Source: QQUD01 sp039029915 (GTDB taxonomy: Bacteria > Chloroflexota > Anaerolineae > Promineifilales > Promineifilaceae). From it: a stretch of DNA of 42,890 nucleotides. The notes beneath the pieces are model-generated. The model was not told the DNA's origin. It ran no database searches and saw only the letters and a program-made list of their open reading frames with translations. Positions within the stretch are counted from its first letter, which is position 1. The number at the start of each line of letters is the position of its first letter. The DNA lies in NCBI GenBank assembly GCA_039029915.1, contig JBCCFD010000008.1:1-42890 (forward strand), written 5' to 3'. The translations under genes were made by a program, and so were the position numbers. This document shows positions 1 through 7,793 of this stretch, in pieces.

Positions 1-1161
1 AATATCGGAACCATTGGTCACGTGGATCATGGTAAAACCTCCTTGACAGCAGCAATTACAAAATCTCTGTCATTGAAAGGCTGGGCCGATTTTTCAGCAT
101 TTGAAGAAATCGATAACGCACCTGAAGAAAAAGAGCGTGGTATCACCATCGCGATTTCACACGTTGAGTATGAAACCGAAGGCCGCCACTACGCTCATGT
201 CGACTGCCCAGGTCACCGTGACTACATCAAGAACATGATCACCGGTGCCGCTCAGATGGACGGTGCCATTTTGGTAGTATCCGCCCCAGACGGCCCCATG
301 CCACAAACCCGTGAGCACGTGTTGCTGGCTCGTCAGGTAGAAGTGCCCGCGATGGTGATCTTCCTCAATAAGATCGACCAAATGGATGATGAAGAGCTGC
401 TTGAGCTGGTTGAGCTTGAACTGCAAGAGCTCTTAGAACAGTATGAGTTCCCAGGGGCAGACACCCCAATCATTCGTGGGTCTGCTTTGGCCGCTCTGGA
501 AGAATCTTCAGATGACCCAGCAGCAGAAGCATATCAACCCATTTATGAGTTGATGGATGCCGTTGATACCTTCATTCCACAGCCAGACCGTGAAACGGAC
601 AAACCGTTCTTGATGCCGGTAGAAGACGTCTTCTCAATCAAGGGTCGCGGTACCGTCGTGACCGGTCGTGTTGAGCGCGGCACGCTGGTTCCAATGAGTG
701 AAGTTGATTTGGTGGGTCAAACAGATGAAATCCGCAAAATCACCGTCACCAGTATGGAAATGTTCCGTAAAATCTTAGACAAGGTTGAAGCGGGAGACAA
801 TGCGGGGCTGTTGTTACGTGGTGTTGGTCGTGATGAGATCAGCCGTGGCCAAGTATTGGCAGCACCAAAGAGCATCACACCACATACCAAGTTCATGTCA
901 GAAGTGTACGTCTTGAAGAAAGACGAAGGTGGACGACATAAAGCGTTCTTCCCAGGGTATCGTCCTCAGTTCTACATTCGCACGATGGACATCACCGGCT
1001 TGATTACCTTACCAGAAGGTGTTGAGATGGTAATGCCAGGTGACAATGTGAATCTCCATGTCGAATTGATCTCACCCGTTGCATTGGAAGAAGGTGGTCG
1101 TTTCGCGATTCGTGAAGGTGGCCTCACCGTTGGTGCTGGTGTTATCACCAAGGTTGAATAG
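1..1161 (+). CDS. tuf: Elongation factor Tu, 5' end outside window
   Basis: GTPase that carries aminoacyl-tRNA to the ribosomal A site. The frame is open from base 1, and the first visible residues (NIGTIGHVDHGKT) contain the P-loop, so only about 10-15 N-terminal residues and the start codon are missing. The switch regions, DCPGH and NKID motifs, the domain 2 signature GRGTVVTGRVERG and the domain 3 end are all present across 386 visible residues, which is normal length. Near the C terminus it reads GGLTVGAG where many bacterial EF-Tu proteins have GGRTVGAG. Codon use is richer in C-ending codons than in the downstream genes, as expected for a very highly expressed gene. Its place before rpsJ is the usual str-S10 junction. 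Confidence 0.98.
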   Translation, partial: NIGTIGHVDHGKTSLTAAITKSLSLKGWADFSAFEEIDNAPEEKERGITIAISHVEYETEGRHYAHVDCPGHRDYIKNMITGAAQMDGAILVVSAPDGPMPQTREHVLLARQVEVPAMVIFLNKIDQMDDEELLELVELELQELLEQYEFPGADTPIIRGSALAALEESSDDPAAEAYQPIYELMDAVDTFIPQPDRETDKPFLMPVEDVFSIKGRGTVVTGRVERGTLVPMSEVDLVGQTDEIRKITVTSMEMFRKILDKVEAGDNAGLLLRGVGRDEISRGQVLAAPKSITPHTKFMSEVYVLKKDEGGRHKAFFPGYRPQFYIRTMDITGLITLPEGVEMVMPGDNVNLHVELISPVALEEGGRFAIREGGLTVGAGVITKVE

Positions 1162-1176
1162 GGAAAAGTGAATTAG

Positions 1177-1211
1177 AAGAGGCTCTAATCTCAGTTAGAG
1201 CCTCTTTGTTT
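1177..1211 (+). terminator. Terminator-like hairpin between tuf and rpsJ
   Basis: A perfect 12-bp stem (AAGAGGCTCTAA with TTAGAGCCTCTT) and a 6-base loop is followed by TGTTTG. It has the shape of an intrinsic terminator for tuf. The rpsJ start lies only 23 bases after the stem, leaving little room for a new promoter, so partial read-through or attenuation is possible (inference). Confidence 0.8.
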
Positions 1212-1229
1212 GTAAGGCAGAGGCAGAAC

Positions 1230-1538
1230 ATGGCAAAACAAAAAATCCGTATTCGTTTAAAAGCCTATGATCATCGGGTTCTCGATCAATCAGCCAAACG
1301 GATTGTAGGGACAGCCGAACGTACAGGCGCTCAAGTTATCGGGCCAGTACCGCTACCCACTCGTATTGAGCGTTTCACTGTACGTCGTAGTACTTTTATT
1401 GATAAAGATTCACATGAGCATTTTGAAATTCGGACGCACAAACGTTTGATTGATGTGATTAATCCAGACACCAAAACGATTGATACATTAATGCGGCTGA
1501 ACTTACCTGCTGGTGTTGATATCGAAATTTCTATCTAG
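1230..1538 (+). CDS. rpsJ: 30S ribosomal protein S10
   Basis: Component of the small-subunit head; the family also acts as NusE in transcription antitermination. The 102-residue protein is of normal length and has the conserved core from KIRIRLKAYDHRVLD to the LMRLNLPAGVDIEI end. The frame is open back to 1206, but the ATG at 1230 gives the standard S10 N terminus (MAKQKIRIRL) and has a purine-rich AGGCAGAGGC stretch upstream. It is the first gene of the S10 block and sits immediately after a hairpin that closes tuf. Confidence 0.97.
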   Translation: MAKQKIRIRLKAYDHRVLDQSAKRIVGTAERTGAQVIGPVPLPTRIERFTVRRSTFIDKDSHEHFEIRTHKRLIDVINPDTKTIDTLMRLNLPAGVDIEISI

Positions 1539-1658
1539 AACTTTGAGATCAAAGTTTTAAATATTCTTTTTGAAAAGTCATGAAGACTTTCGGATTGAGT
1601 ATTTAGTTTGACGGGATGATGCAACTAGACGCCTAGCAAGGTCATTAAGTATGACCTT
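1539..1658 (+). promoter_or_regulatory. Three consecutive stem-loops in the rpsJ-rplC spacer
   Basis: The 172-base spacer contains three perfect short stems: AACTTTGA/TCAAAGTT at 1539-1556, AAAGTC/GACTTT at 1574-1590 and AAGGTCAT/ATGACCTT at 1638-1658. The first and third are followed by T-rich stretches. They may be weak terminators or an autoregulatory leader for rplC-rplD (inference). No good -10 element was found near the TTGACG at 1608. Confidence 0.55.
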
Positions 1659-1710
1659 ACTGTATTTTATTTAGCAAGATACGAGAGGTTGACAGTCCCA
1701 GGAGGCAAAT

Positions 1711-2382
1711 GTGAAAAATATACTAGGCATAAAATTGGGGATGACACAGGTCTTTGATGATCAAGGTGTTGCAACCCCAGTAACTATTGTCCAAGCTGGA
1801 CCTTGTTTTGTAACTCAGGTCAAAAGCGTTGAGACAGATGGTTACAATGCAGTACAAATTGGTTTTAATGAGACGAAAGAGAGTCGTTTGACAAAAGGGC
1901 AAAAAGGGCATTTGGGCCTTTTGCCAAAGAGTAAAAAACGGCCGAATCGTAAAGAAAATAAAAATATCCCTGCAGTTCGAGTTTTACGAGAGTTTCGTGT
2001 TGATGATTCCTCAGAGTATGAGGTAGGGCAACAGGTGACCGTTGAACAGTTTGCTGTGGGTGATTTTGTTGATGTCATTGGCAAATCGAAAGGTCGAGGT
2101 TTTGCTGGTGGTGTGAAGCGATGGGGTTTCGCCGGTGGTGTAAAAACACACGGTCAATCTGATCGCTGGCGGGCACCGGGTTCGATTGGGGCCACTTCCG
2201 GTACAGGTCATGTCTTCAAGGGGAAGAAAATGGCTGGACGTATGGGGAATGACCGCAAAACGGCGCAAAACTTACAGATTGTTCGAGTTGATACGGAACA
2301 GAACTTACTGGCTATTAAGGGGTCTGTTCCCGGAACGAAAGGTGGTTTGGTAACTGTCCAAACGGCCGTTAAGAAAGGGTAG
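1711..2382 (+). CDS. rplC: 50S ribosomal protein L3
   Basis: Early-assembly 23S rRNA-binding protein near the peptidyl-transferase centre. The 223-residue product begins KNILGIKLGMTQVF and has the L3 signature region around residues 130-175 (KGRGFAGGVKRWGFAGG, RAPGSIGATS, GKKMAGRMG). The start is GTG with AGGAGG six bases upstream. The last codons (QTAVKKG) are built from an AACGGCCGTT palindrome at 2361-2370, so the extreme C terminus carries the repeat. rplD follows almost directly. Confidence 0.97.
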   Translation: MKNILGIKLGMTQVFDDQGVATPVTIVQAGPCFVTQVKSVETDGYNAVQIGFNETKESRLTKGQKGHLGLLPKSKKRPNRKENKNIPAVRVLREFRVDDSSEYEVGQQVTVEQFAVGDFVDVIGKSKGRGFAGGVKRWGFAGGVKTHGQSDRWRAPGSIGATSGTGHVFKGKKMAGRMGNDRKTAQNLQIVRVDTEQNLLAIKGSVPGTKGGLVTVQTAVKKG

Positions 2383-2393
2383 AGGTGGCTGTT

Positions 2394-3050
2394 ATGAAAG
2401 TTCCCGTAGTTAATATGGCTGGGAAGAAAGTCAACACCGTCGAACTTCCCTCTGATGTTTTTGAAGCAAAAATTAATCGTGACTTGATGCACCAAGCCCT
2501 TGTCCGACAGATGGCAAATGCACGGGCTGGGACGCACAAGGCCAAAGGGCGTTCAGAAGTGAATCGCTCTACGGCAAAAATCTATCGCCAAAAAGGGACA
2601 GGTCGTGCGCGTCACGGTAGTAAACGTGCCCCTATTTTTGTTGGTGGTGGTATTGCTCATGGGCCACAAGTACGTAAATACACTAAAAATATGCCTCGCA
2701 AAATGCGTCGGGCGGCACTATGTTCAGCCCTATCTGTTAAAGCAGAAAATGGGGACATCGTTGTTCTAGATGACATTTCGATGGAGCAACCCAAAACTAA
2801 AGAGATAGTTTCTGTAATTGATACGGTTGCCGGGGTAGAAAATAGTGCTTTGGTTTTACTTGCAGAGCGTAACGAAAACGTTGAAAAATCTGCTCGTAAC
2901 TTGATCGATGTCAAAGCCTTGCACGCAAATTACTTAAACATCCGTGATTTGCTAGGTTATGACAAAATTGTGATGCCATTATCCGCTTTGGAAACAGTAT
3001 CAAGTTTCCTCAGTGGCGGGGCAACTGACGCAGTCAGTGAGGAGGAGTAA
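2394..3050 (+). CDS. rplD: 50S ribosomal protein L4
   Basis: 23S rRNA-binding protein whose extended loop lines the exit tunnel. In some bacteria L4 also represses the S10 operon. The 218-residue product shows the loop signature (GTHKAKGRSEV, RQKGTGRARHGSKRAPIFVGGG) and the C-terminal LNIRDLLGYDKIVM region. A GTG at 2385 is also in frame, but the GAGGTGG sequence at 2382-2388 is spaced as a Shine-Dalgarno for the ATG at 2394, giving MKVPVVNMAGK. It lies between rplC and rplW. Confidence 0.96.
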   Translation: MKVPVVNMAGKKVNTVELPSDVFEAKINRDLMHQALVRQMANARAGTHKAKGRSEVNRSTAKIYRQKGTGRARHGSKRAPIFVGGGIAHGPQVRKYTKNMPRKMRRAALCSALSVKAENGDIVVLDDISMEQPKTKEIVSVIDTVAGVENSALVLLAERNENVEKSARNLIDVKALHANYLNIRDLLGYDKIVMPLSALETVSSFLSGGATDAVSEEE

Positions 3051-3052
3051 TT

Positions 3053-3352
3053 ATGCAAATGCATTGGCGTAATATTATCCGTCGGCCTGTCGTTACTGAA
3101 AAAAGCAACTTTATGGCTGATGAGCTCAATCAATATGCTTTCGTTGTGGATGATCGAGCAAATAAAATGCAAATTAGGCAAGCCGTTGAACTGGCTTGGC
3201 CTGATGTAAGTGTTGAAAAAGTACGTGTGATGAACATGCCTGCTAAACGGTCTCGTCGTTTGCGTCGGATGGCAATTCGTAAACAGGGCTGGAAAAAGGC
3301 CATTGTTACATTGGAACCTGGCGACAGCATCGACCTGTTTGAGGGTGTTTAA
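3053..3352 (+). CDS. rplW: 50S ribosomal protein L23
   Basis: Protein at the polypeptide exit site that contacts trigger factor and SRP. The 99-residue length is typical. The IIRRPVVTEKS motif near the N terminus and the basic loop (AKRSRRLRRMAIRKQGWKKAIVTL) identify L23. GAGGAG precedes the ATG, and rplD ends two bases upstream, so the pair is probably translationally coupled. Confidence 0.96.
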   Translation: MQMHWRNIIRRPVVTEKSNFMADELNQYAFVVDDRANKMQIRQAVELAWPDVSVEKVRVMNMPAKRSRRLRRMAIRKQGWKKAIVTLEPGDSIDLFEGV

Positions 3353-3363
3353 TTTACTCATTG

Positions 3364-3395
3364 GTAATTAGTAATTGGAAACATTTACTAATTAC
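3364..3395. repeat. ATTAGTAA-type dyad in the rplW-rplB spacer
   Basis: An 11-bp perfect inverted repeat (GTAATTAGTAA with TTACTAATTAC) separated by 10 bases is followed by TTGATTTTTT. Its sequence style matches the heptamer-type spacer repeats at 5719, 7636 and 16174. The rest of the 157-base spacer holds one AACGGCCGTT palindrome (3477-3486) just before the rplB Shine-Dalgarno. Confidence 0.7.
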
Positions 3396-3509
3396 TTGAT
3401 TTTTTAAAAAACAAAAGCTTTATTTCGTAGCAGGGGTAAGGTCGGAAGGCAAAAAGGGTTTGTTCCTTTTCCTAGAAACGGCCGTTCCACACAGTCCCTG
3501 GAGGAAACA

Positions 3510-4352
3510 ATGCCAATAAAAGTATTCAAACCGACATCTCCGGGTCGTCGCGATATGAGCGGGCAGACCTTTGAGGAGATCACTAGAACTTCGCCTGAGC
3601 CTTCGTTAACACGCGGTATGCGTAAACGGGCCGGTCGTAACTTCCGAGGCAAAATTACGATTCGTCATCGCGGGGGTGGTCATAAAAGACGCTTTCGTGA
3701 GATTGACTTTAAGCGCCGGGATAAATTTGGAATCCCAGCGAAAGTCGCCTCGATTGAGTACGATCCAAACCGTTCAGCTCGTATTGCGCTATTGAACTAT
3801 GCAGATGGTGAAAAACGTTACATTATTGCACCAATTGGTCTCAAGGTTGGCGATCCTGTTATGAGCGGTGCCCGGTCAGAAATTCGTCCCGGCAACGCGA
3901 TGGAAATGGGTGATATGCCAACTGGTACTTTAATTCATAATATCGAATTACAGGTTGGCCGTGGTGCGCAAATGGTTCGTTCTGCAGGAACATCGGCACA
4001 ACTGTTATCAAAAGATCATCCGAAGCATGTTTTGCTTCGTTTGCCATCTGGTGAAGAACGATATGTGCCCAAAGAGTGCTTGGCGACGATTGGCCAAGTC
4101 GGCAATGTAGAACATGGAAATATTAAGCTCGGTAAAGCTGGTCGTAAACGCCACATGGGTATTCGCCCAACCGTTCGCGGTTCGGCAATGAACCCGAATG
4201 ATCACCCTCATGGTGGTGGTGAAGGTCGCTCACCTATTGGTATGGCTGCACCAAAAACCCCTTGGGGTCAACCTGCACAGGGCCGTCGCACGCGTCGAAA
4301 TAAATCTTCAAATCAGATGATCGTTCGTCGTCGTTCTAAGAAACGTCGTTAA
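3510..4352 (+). CDS. rplB: 50S ribosomal protein L2
   Basis: Large-subunit protein needed for subunit association and peptidyl-transferase activity. The 280-residue product is of normal length: the N-terminal KVFKPTSPGRRDMSG, the OB-fold region (GGGHKRRFREIDFKR) and the C-terminal GSAMNPNDHPHGGGEGRSPIG, which includes the conserved histidine loop. GGAGG precedes the ATG. It is set off from rplW by a repeat-bearing spacer, but rpsS follows closely. Confidence 0.98.
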   Translation: MPIKVFKPTSPGRRDMSGQTFEEITRTSPEPSLTRGMRKRAGRNFRGKITIRHRGGGHKRRFREIDFKRRDKFGIPAKVASIEYDPNRSARIALLNYADGEKRYIIAPIGLKVGDPVMSGARSEIRPGNAMEMGDMPTGTLIHNIELQVGRGAQMVRSAGTSAQLLSKDHPKHVLLRLPSGEERYVPKECLATIGQVGNVEHGNIKLGKAGRKRHMGIRPTVRGSAMNPNDHPHGGGEGRSPIGMAAPKTPWGQPAQGRRTRRNKSSNQMIVRRRSKKRR

Positions 4353-4370
4353 TAAAGGAGGTGGATTAGC

Positions 4371-4649
4371 ATGTCTCGTTCATTAAAGAAAGGACCATAC
4401 GTTGATCCTAAATTGCTAAAGAAAGTTGAAAAGATGAATAGTGACAAGAGCAAGCAAGTTATCCGAACTTGGTCGCGCGCTAGCACCATCTTCCCGCAGA
4501 TGGTTGGTCACACAATTGGTGTTTATGATGGTCGCCGTCACATTCCGATTTATATTACGGAAACGATGGTAGGCCATAAGCTTGGTGAATTTGCCCCAAC
4601 GCGCACATTCCGCGGGCATATTGCAAAAGCGGAGAAGAGAGGTCGTTAA
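4371..4649 (+). CDS. rpsS: 30S ribosomal protein S19
   Basis: Small-subunit head protein that contacts S13 and the A-site tRNA region. The 92-residue product has MSRSLKKGPYVD, IRTWSRASTIFPQMVGHTIGVYDG and the GEFAPTRTFRGH end. A near-perfect AAAGGAGG Shine-Dalgarno lies upstream. It sits between rplB and rplV, the universal order. Confidence 0.97.
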   Translation: MSRSLKKGPYVDPKLLKKVEKMNSDKSKQVIRTWSRASTIFPQMVGHTIGVYDGRRHIPIYITETMVGHKLGEFAPTRTFRGHIAKAEKRGR

Positions 4650-4651
4650 TC

Positions 4652-5032
4652 ATGGCTGATACATTTGAAGTCAAAGCAAAGGTGCGTCATGTGCAGATTT
4701 CTCCCCAAAAAGTCCGTTTAGTGGTAGATGTTGTTCGTGGCAAGGATGCCCAAGAGGCACTCGACATCCTGCGCTTCATGCCTCACAAAGCGGCTGAACC
4801 TGTGTACAAGCTGGTTCAATCAGCCGTTGCAAACGCTGAACAAAACTATGGGCTTGAAGCTGATGAATTGTATATAAGTAGCATATTCGCTGATGAGGGT
4901 TCCCGACGCCGGAAAGCCCCTTATGGTGGGCGTTTTGCTGGTAGAGGTCGTTTTCGGCCGATTATTCGTCGTACATCGCACATTACGGTCAATTTAGCTG
5001 AGCGTGATGGGTCAGATTACGGGGACTCGTAA
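4652..5032 (+). CDS. rplV: 50S ribosomal protein L22
   Basis: Protein lining the nascent-chain tunnel. The 126-residue product contains VRHVQISPQKVRLVVDVVRGK, the AVANAEQNYG segment and the tip loop and C-terminal GRGRFRPIIRRTSHITV. Eleven residues after that (ERDGSDYGDS) form a slightly longer acidic tail than usual. It starts two bases after rpsS. Confidence 0.96.
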   Translation: MADTFEVKAKVRHVQISPQKVRLVVDVVRGKDAQEALDILRFMPHKAAEPVYKLVQSAVANAEQNYGLEADELYISSIFADEGSRRRKAPYGGRFAGRGRFRPIIRRTSHITVNLAERDGSDYGDS

Positions 5033-5049
5033 AACATTGGAGGTATGCT

Positions 5050-5718
5050 TTGGGACGTAAAGTACATCCGGTAGGATTTAGATTAAAGTCAATTCGCGAT
5101 TGGAATGCACGTTGGTACGCTGAAGGGGCCCAATATGCAAATCAATTGCTTGAAGATATTAAAATTCGTGAACTAATTGGTAAAGAGTTGCCATCAGCTG
5201 GAGTTTCCCAGTTAGAAATTGAACGATTCCCTAATCAAGTTCAAGTAACGATTCATACCGCTCGCCCGGGAATTGTTATTGGTCGTAAAGGAGCTTCTGT
5301 TAAGGAGCTTCGTGGAAAATTACGCGATATCACTGGCAAATCAATCCGTTTAGAGGTGGAAGAGATTACTTCTCCTGATACCGATGCAAAGCTTGTAGCA
5401 ATTAATGTTGCAGGTCAATTAGAGCGTCGCATTTCCCATAGCCGTGCTATGAAGCGGGCAATTATGCAGGCGATGCGCCAAGGTGCTCAAGGAATTCGCA
5501 TTGAAGTAAGCGGCCGTTTAGGCGGGTCTGACATGGCTCGTAAAGAAAAGCTATGGGACGGTCGTGTGCCGCGAAATACGATTCGTGCGGATATGGATTA
5601 TGGGTTTGCTGAAGCACACACCACTTTTGGTCGCATTGGCGTGAAAGTGTGGGTCTACAATGGTGAAATTCTTCCTCAAAAGAATGATACCGCTTTGGAT
5701 GTGTATCACAGCGAGTAG
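5050..5718 (+). CDS. rpsC: 30S ribosomal protein S3, TTG start
   Basis: Small-subunit protein at the mRNA entry tunnel with helicase-related function. The 222-residue product has GRKVHPVGFRLK at the N terminus, the KH-domain GRKGASVKELR (about residues 75-90) and the C-terminal GVKVWVYNGEI. The start is TTG at 5050 with GGAGG at 5039-5043. An ATG at 5045 is out of frame and no in-frame ATG would preserve the conserved N terminus. The stop is followed at once by a tandem heptamer repeat. Confidence 0.96.
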   Translation: MGRKVHPVGFRLKSIRDWNARWYAEGAQYANQLLEDIKIRELIGKELPSAGVSQLEIERFPNQVQVTIHTARPGIVIGRKGASVKELRGKLRDITGKSIRLEVEEITSPDTDAKLVAINVAGQLERRISHSRAMKRAIMQAMRQGAQGIRIEVSGRLGGSDMARKEKLWDGRVPRNTIRADMDYGFAEAHTTFGRIGVKVWVYNGEILPQKNDTALDVYHSE

Positions 5719-5790
5719 GGAGTGATTAGTGATTAGTGATTAGTGATTAGTTTTTGCTATCGTCTAACCACCACCCACTAACCACTGATT
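5719..5790. repeat. Tandem heptamer (AGTGATT)x4 with imperfect inverted arm
   Basis: Four tandem AGTGATT heptamers fill 5721-5748. A short loop follows, then a C/A-rich arm (CTAACCACC, ACTAACCACTGATT) that can pair imperfectly with them, allowing G-U pairs. It occupies most of the 89-base rpsC-rplP spacer. Confidence 0.85.
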
Positions 5791-5807
5791 CAAGCGGAGA
5801 TTGAATT

Positions 5808-6224
5808 ATGTTATTGCCGAAAAAAGTAAAATATCGCAAGCAGTTCCGCGGGCGTATGAGAGGAATGGCAAAAGGGGGCACTGAGCTCCAAAATGGTGAA
5901 TATGGCCTGCAGGCTCTTGAGCCGGGCTGGATTACTAGCCGTCAAATTGAAACTGTCCGTCGTGTTATTGTGCGTAATAATCGTCGTCGTGGGAAATACT
6001 GGATTCGTATCTTTCCCGACAAACCAGTCACAGCAAAGCCTGCTGAAACCCGCATGGGTAAAGGTAAGGGCTCAGTTGATCACTGGGTAGCGGTTGTAAA
6101 GCCTGGTCGCATTTTGTTTGAAATTGCCGGTGTGCCAGGTGATCAAGCGAAGGAAGGTCTGCGTTTGGCTGGTTATAAACTGGGCATCAAAACACAGGTC
6201 GTTTCTCGGGAGGATCGTTTCTAA
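5808..6224 (+). CDS. rplP: 50S ribosomal protein L16
   Basis: Protein organising the A-site side of the peptidyl-transferase centre. The 138-residue product shows MLLPKKVKYRKQFRGRMRG, GLQALEPGWITSRQIE, the ETRMGKGKGSVDHWVA loop and GRILFEIAGV. AAGCGGAG lies upstream of the ATG. The stop overlaps the rpmC start by one base (TAATG). Confidence 0.97.
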   Translation: MLLPKKVKYRKQFRGRMRGMAKGGTELQNGEYGLQALEPGWITSRQIETVRRVIVRNNRRRGKYWIRIFPDKPVTAKPAETRMGKGKGSVDHWVAVVKPGRILFEIAGVPGDQAKEGLRLAGYKLGIKTQVVSREDRF

Positions 6225-6655
6225 TGGCTAATATTGTTGAATTACGCGATATGAGCAACGACAAATTGGAAGAGATGCTCGAAAACGGCCGTGAAGAGCT
6301 GTTTAACCTTCGCTTCCAACAAGCGTCAGCGCGTCTTGAAGATTATTCTCGATTACGTCACGTGCGCCGCGAGATTGCTCAGCTAGAAACGGTTTTGAAT
6401 AACCGTCGTCAAGCTATCGAAACGGCCGTTTCTGAAACCCCAGAGTTAGCAAGCTTTTTAAGCCAGCAATCCTGGGATGCCACAGCACGCTATGTTTACG
6501 AAGATGCAGCTTGGGCTGTTGAATTCGTTGACGAAAGCGGCGATGATATCGCTAGTGCTGTTGTGAATTTGAATGGGAAAAAGCCAAAAAGCCGAAAAGG
6601 GCGCGCCCATAAGGCCGCTGCTTCGACTGTCAAAAGTTACGAGATATCAGGATAG
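6224..6655 (+). CDS. rpmC: 50S ribosomal protein L29 with a C-terminal extension
   Basis: L29 sits near the exit tunnel next to L23. Residues 1-65 are a normal L29 coiled hairpin (DMSNDKLEEMLENGREELFNL, RLRHVRREIAQLETVL). L29 is usually about 60-75 residues, but this frame continues to 143. The extra part has an aromatic and acidic segment (WDATARYVYEDAAWAVEFVDE) and a basic, Ala/Lys/Arg-rich tail; no family is recognised in it. The junction (ETAV, residues 66-69) is encoded by an AACGGCCGTT palindrome at 6421-6430. The start overlaps the rplP stop, and rpsQ starts 7 bases after the stop, so the extension is genuinely part of the operon. Confidence 0.93.
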   Translation: MANIVELRDMSNDKLEEMLENGREELFNLRFQQASARLEDYSRLRHVRREIAQLETVLNNRRQAIETAVSETPELASFLSQQSWDATARYVYEDAAWAVEFVDESGDDIASAVVNLNGKKPKSRKGRAHKAAASTVKSYEISG

Positions 6656-6662
6656 GTGAATC

Positions 6663-6914
6663 ATGAGAGAGCAAAGAAAACGTCTAGTTGGTGTCGTAAC
6701 AAGTGACAAAATGGATAAAACAATAACGGTTGCCGTTACCACGACAAAGCGCCACCCTATTTATGGGAAGGTTATGCGCTTGGTGAAAAAATACAAAGCT
6801 CACGATGAAGAAAACACCTGTCGTGAAGGGGACCGTGTACAAATTATTGAATCAATGCCACTCAGCCGCACGAAGCGATGGGCGCTTGTTTCAATTTTGG
6901 ACCGTGCAAAATAA
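6663..6914 (+). CDS. rpsQ: 30S ribosomal protein S17
   Basis: Primary 16S rRNA-binding protein with an OB fold. The 83-residue product has RKRLVGVVTSDKMDKTITV, the conserved KRHPIYGKVM and the C-terminal PLSRTKRWALVSIL. AGGATAGGTG precedes the ATG. It lies between rpmC and rplN, as in most bacteria. Confidence 0.96.
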   Translation: MREQRKRLVGVVTSDKMDKTITVAVTTTKRHPIYGKVMRLVKKYKAHDEENTCREGDRVQIIESMPLSRTKRWALVSILDRAK

Positions 6915-6929
6915 GGATAGGGTGTATCG

Positions 6930-7301
6930 ATGATTCAGCGAGAAAGCCGCGTCAAAGTGGCAGACAACTCTGGGGCACGCGAACTCCTCGTAATCCAAGT
7001 GATGGGTGGTTCAGTGCGCCGTTATGGTAGCGTTGGTGATGTTGTTACGGCAACAGTTAAAAAAGCAATGCCTAATTCAAATTTGAAAAAAGGTACTATT
7101 GTTAAAGCTGTGATTGTACGCACCAAGAAAGAGTATAAGCGAGACGATGGTAGCTATATCAAGTTTGATGATAACGCAGCCGTCATTTTGGATGCAAACG
7201 CTCAAAACCCAGTTGGAACCCGCGTGTTTGGTCCAGTAGCTCGTGAGCTTCGATCAAAGGGATACGGCCGTATTATGGCCCTTGCCCCAGAAGCGTTATA
7301 G
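6930..7301 (+). CDS. rplN: 50S ribosomal protein L14
   Basis: Large-subunit protein at the subunit interface and the docking site for RsfS. The 123-residue product contains MIQRESRVKVADNSGARELL, the VVRTKKE-like segment (IVRTKKEYKRDDGSYIKFDDNAAVI) and the VFGPVARELR end. The AAGGATAGG purine run precedes the ATG. The rplX Shine-Dalgarno overlaps its stop codon. Confidence 0.97.
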   Translation: MIQRESRVKVADNSGARELLVIQVMGGSVRRYGSVGDVVTATVKKAMPNSNLKKGTIVKAVIVRTKKEYKRDDGSYIKFDDNAAVILDANAQNPVGTRVFGPVARELRSKGYGRIMALAPEAL

Positions 7302-7311
7302 GAGAACAACA

Positions 7312-7635
7312 ATGCGTATTAAAGTTGATGATACCGTTGAAGTAATTGCTGGAAACTACAAAGGCGTTCGTGGAACCGTGCAACGCGTTATTCCCGATAA
7401 AAACCGCGTTGTTGTGGCAGGCGTAAATATGGTCAAAAAGCATCAAGCCCCTCGCGCAACGGGTGGCCGCTCACAAGCACAAGGTGGCATTATTGAATTT
7501 GAAGCCCCAATTAGTGCCTCAAATGTGATGCTTATTTGCCCTCAAAATGATAAACCAACTCGTATCGGCATTCGTCGAGACGAAGATGGTCGTCGAGTCC
7601 GCTTTTCAAAGTTAAGCGGCAAAGACATTGACTAG
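7312..7635 (+). CDS. rplX: 50S ribosomal protein L24
   Basis: Assembly-initiating 23S rRNA-binding protein with a KOW domain (MRIKVDDTVEVIAGNYKGVRGTV). It has 107 residues. The frame is open back into rplN, but the ATG at 7312, with GGAG at 7301-7304, gives the standard N terminus. NMVKKHQAPRA and the GGIIEFEAPI segment confirm L24. A 158-base repeat-like spacer separates it from rplE. Confidence 0.96.
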   Translation: MRIKVDDTVEVIAGNYKGVRGTVQRVIPDKNRVVVAGVNMVKKHQAPRATGGRSQAQGGIIEFEAPISASNVMLICPQNDKPTRIGIRRDEDGRRVRFSKLSGKDID

Positions 7636-7793
7636 ATAGGAATCAGTATCCAGTGTCTAGCGCTCAGAGATTAACATATCCTGACTGCTGTTTATTGAAA
7701 ACTGCTTGCTAAAACAGGTGAGCCAGATAGCCCACGTGCCTACCGATAGCGGAAGTAGGTACCAGCTAATCTGCTACTCGACCGGAGGTAACT
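7636..7793 (+). other. Heptamer-like spacer and hairpin before rplE
   Basis: The first part has CAGT-type heptamer-like words (ATCAGTATCCAGTGTCTAG, then CTGACTGCTG and AAAACTGC on the other side), a degenerate relative of the dyads at 5719 and 16174. A second small hairpin, CCTAC/GTAGG, lies at about 7739-7759. The rplE Shine-Dalgarno GGAGG is at 7785-7789. No coding frame is apparent. Confidence 0.5.

Noticed and set aside
1608..1636. Promoter from TTGACG in the rpsJ-rplC spacer
   Set aside because: No acceptable -10 hexamer at 16-18 bases.
2957..3361. 134-residue minus-strand open frame
   Set aside because: Overlaps rplW completely in antisense; no family features.
5721..5748. Tandem heptamers considered as a CRISPR-like array
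   Set aside because: The units are 7 bases with no spacers between them; no CRISPR repeats or cas genes are in the window.
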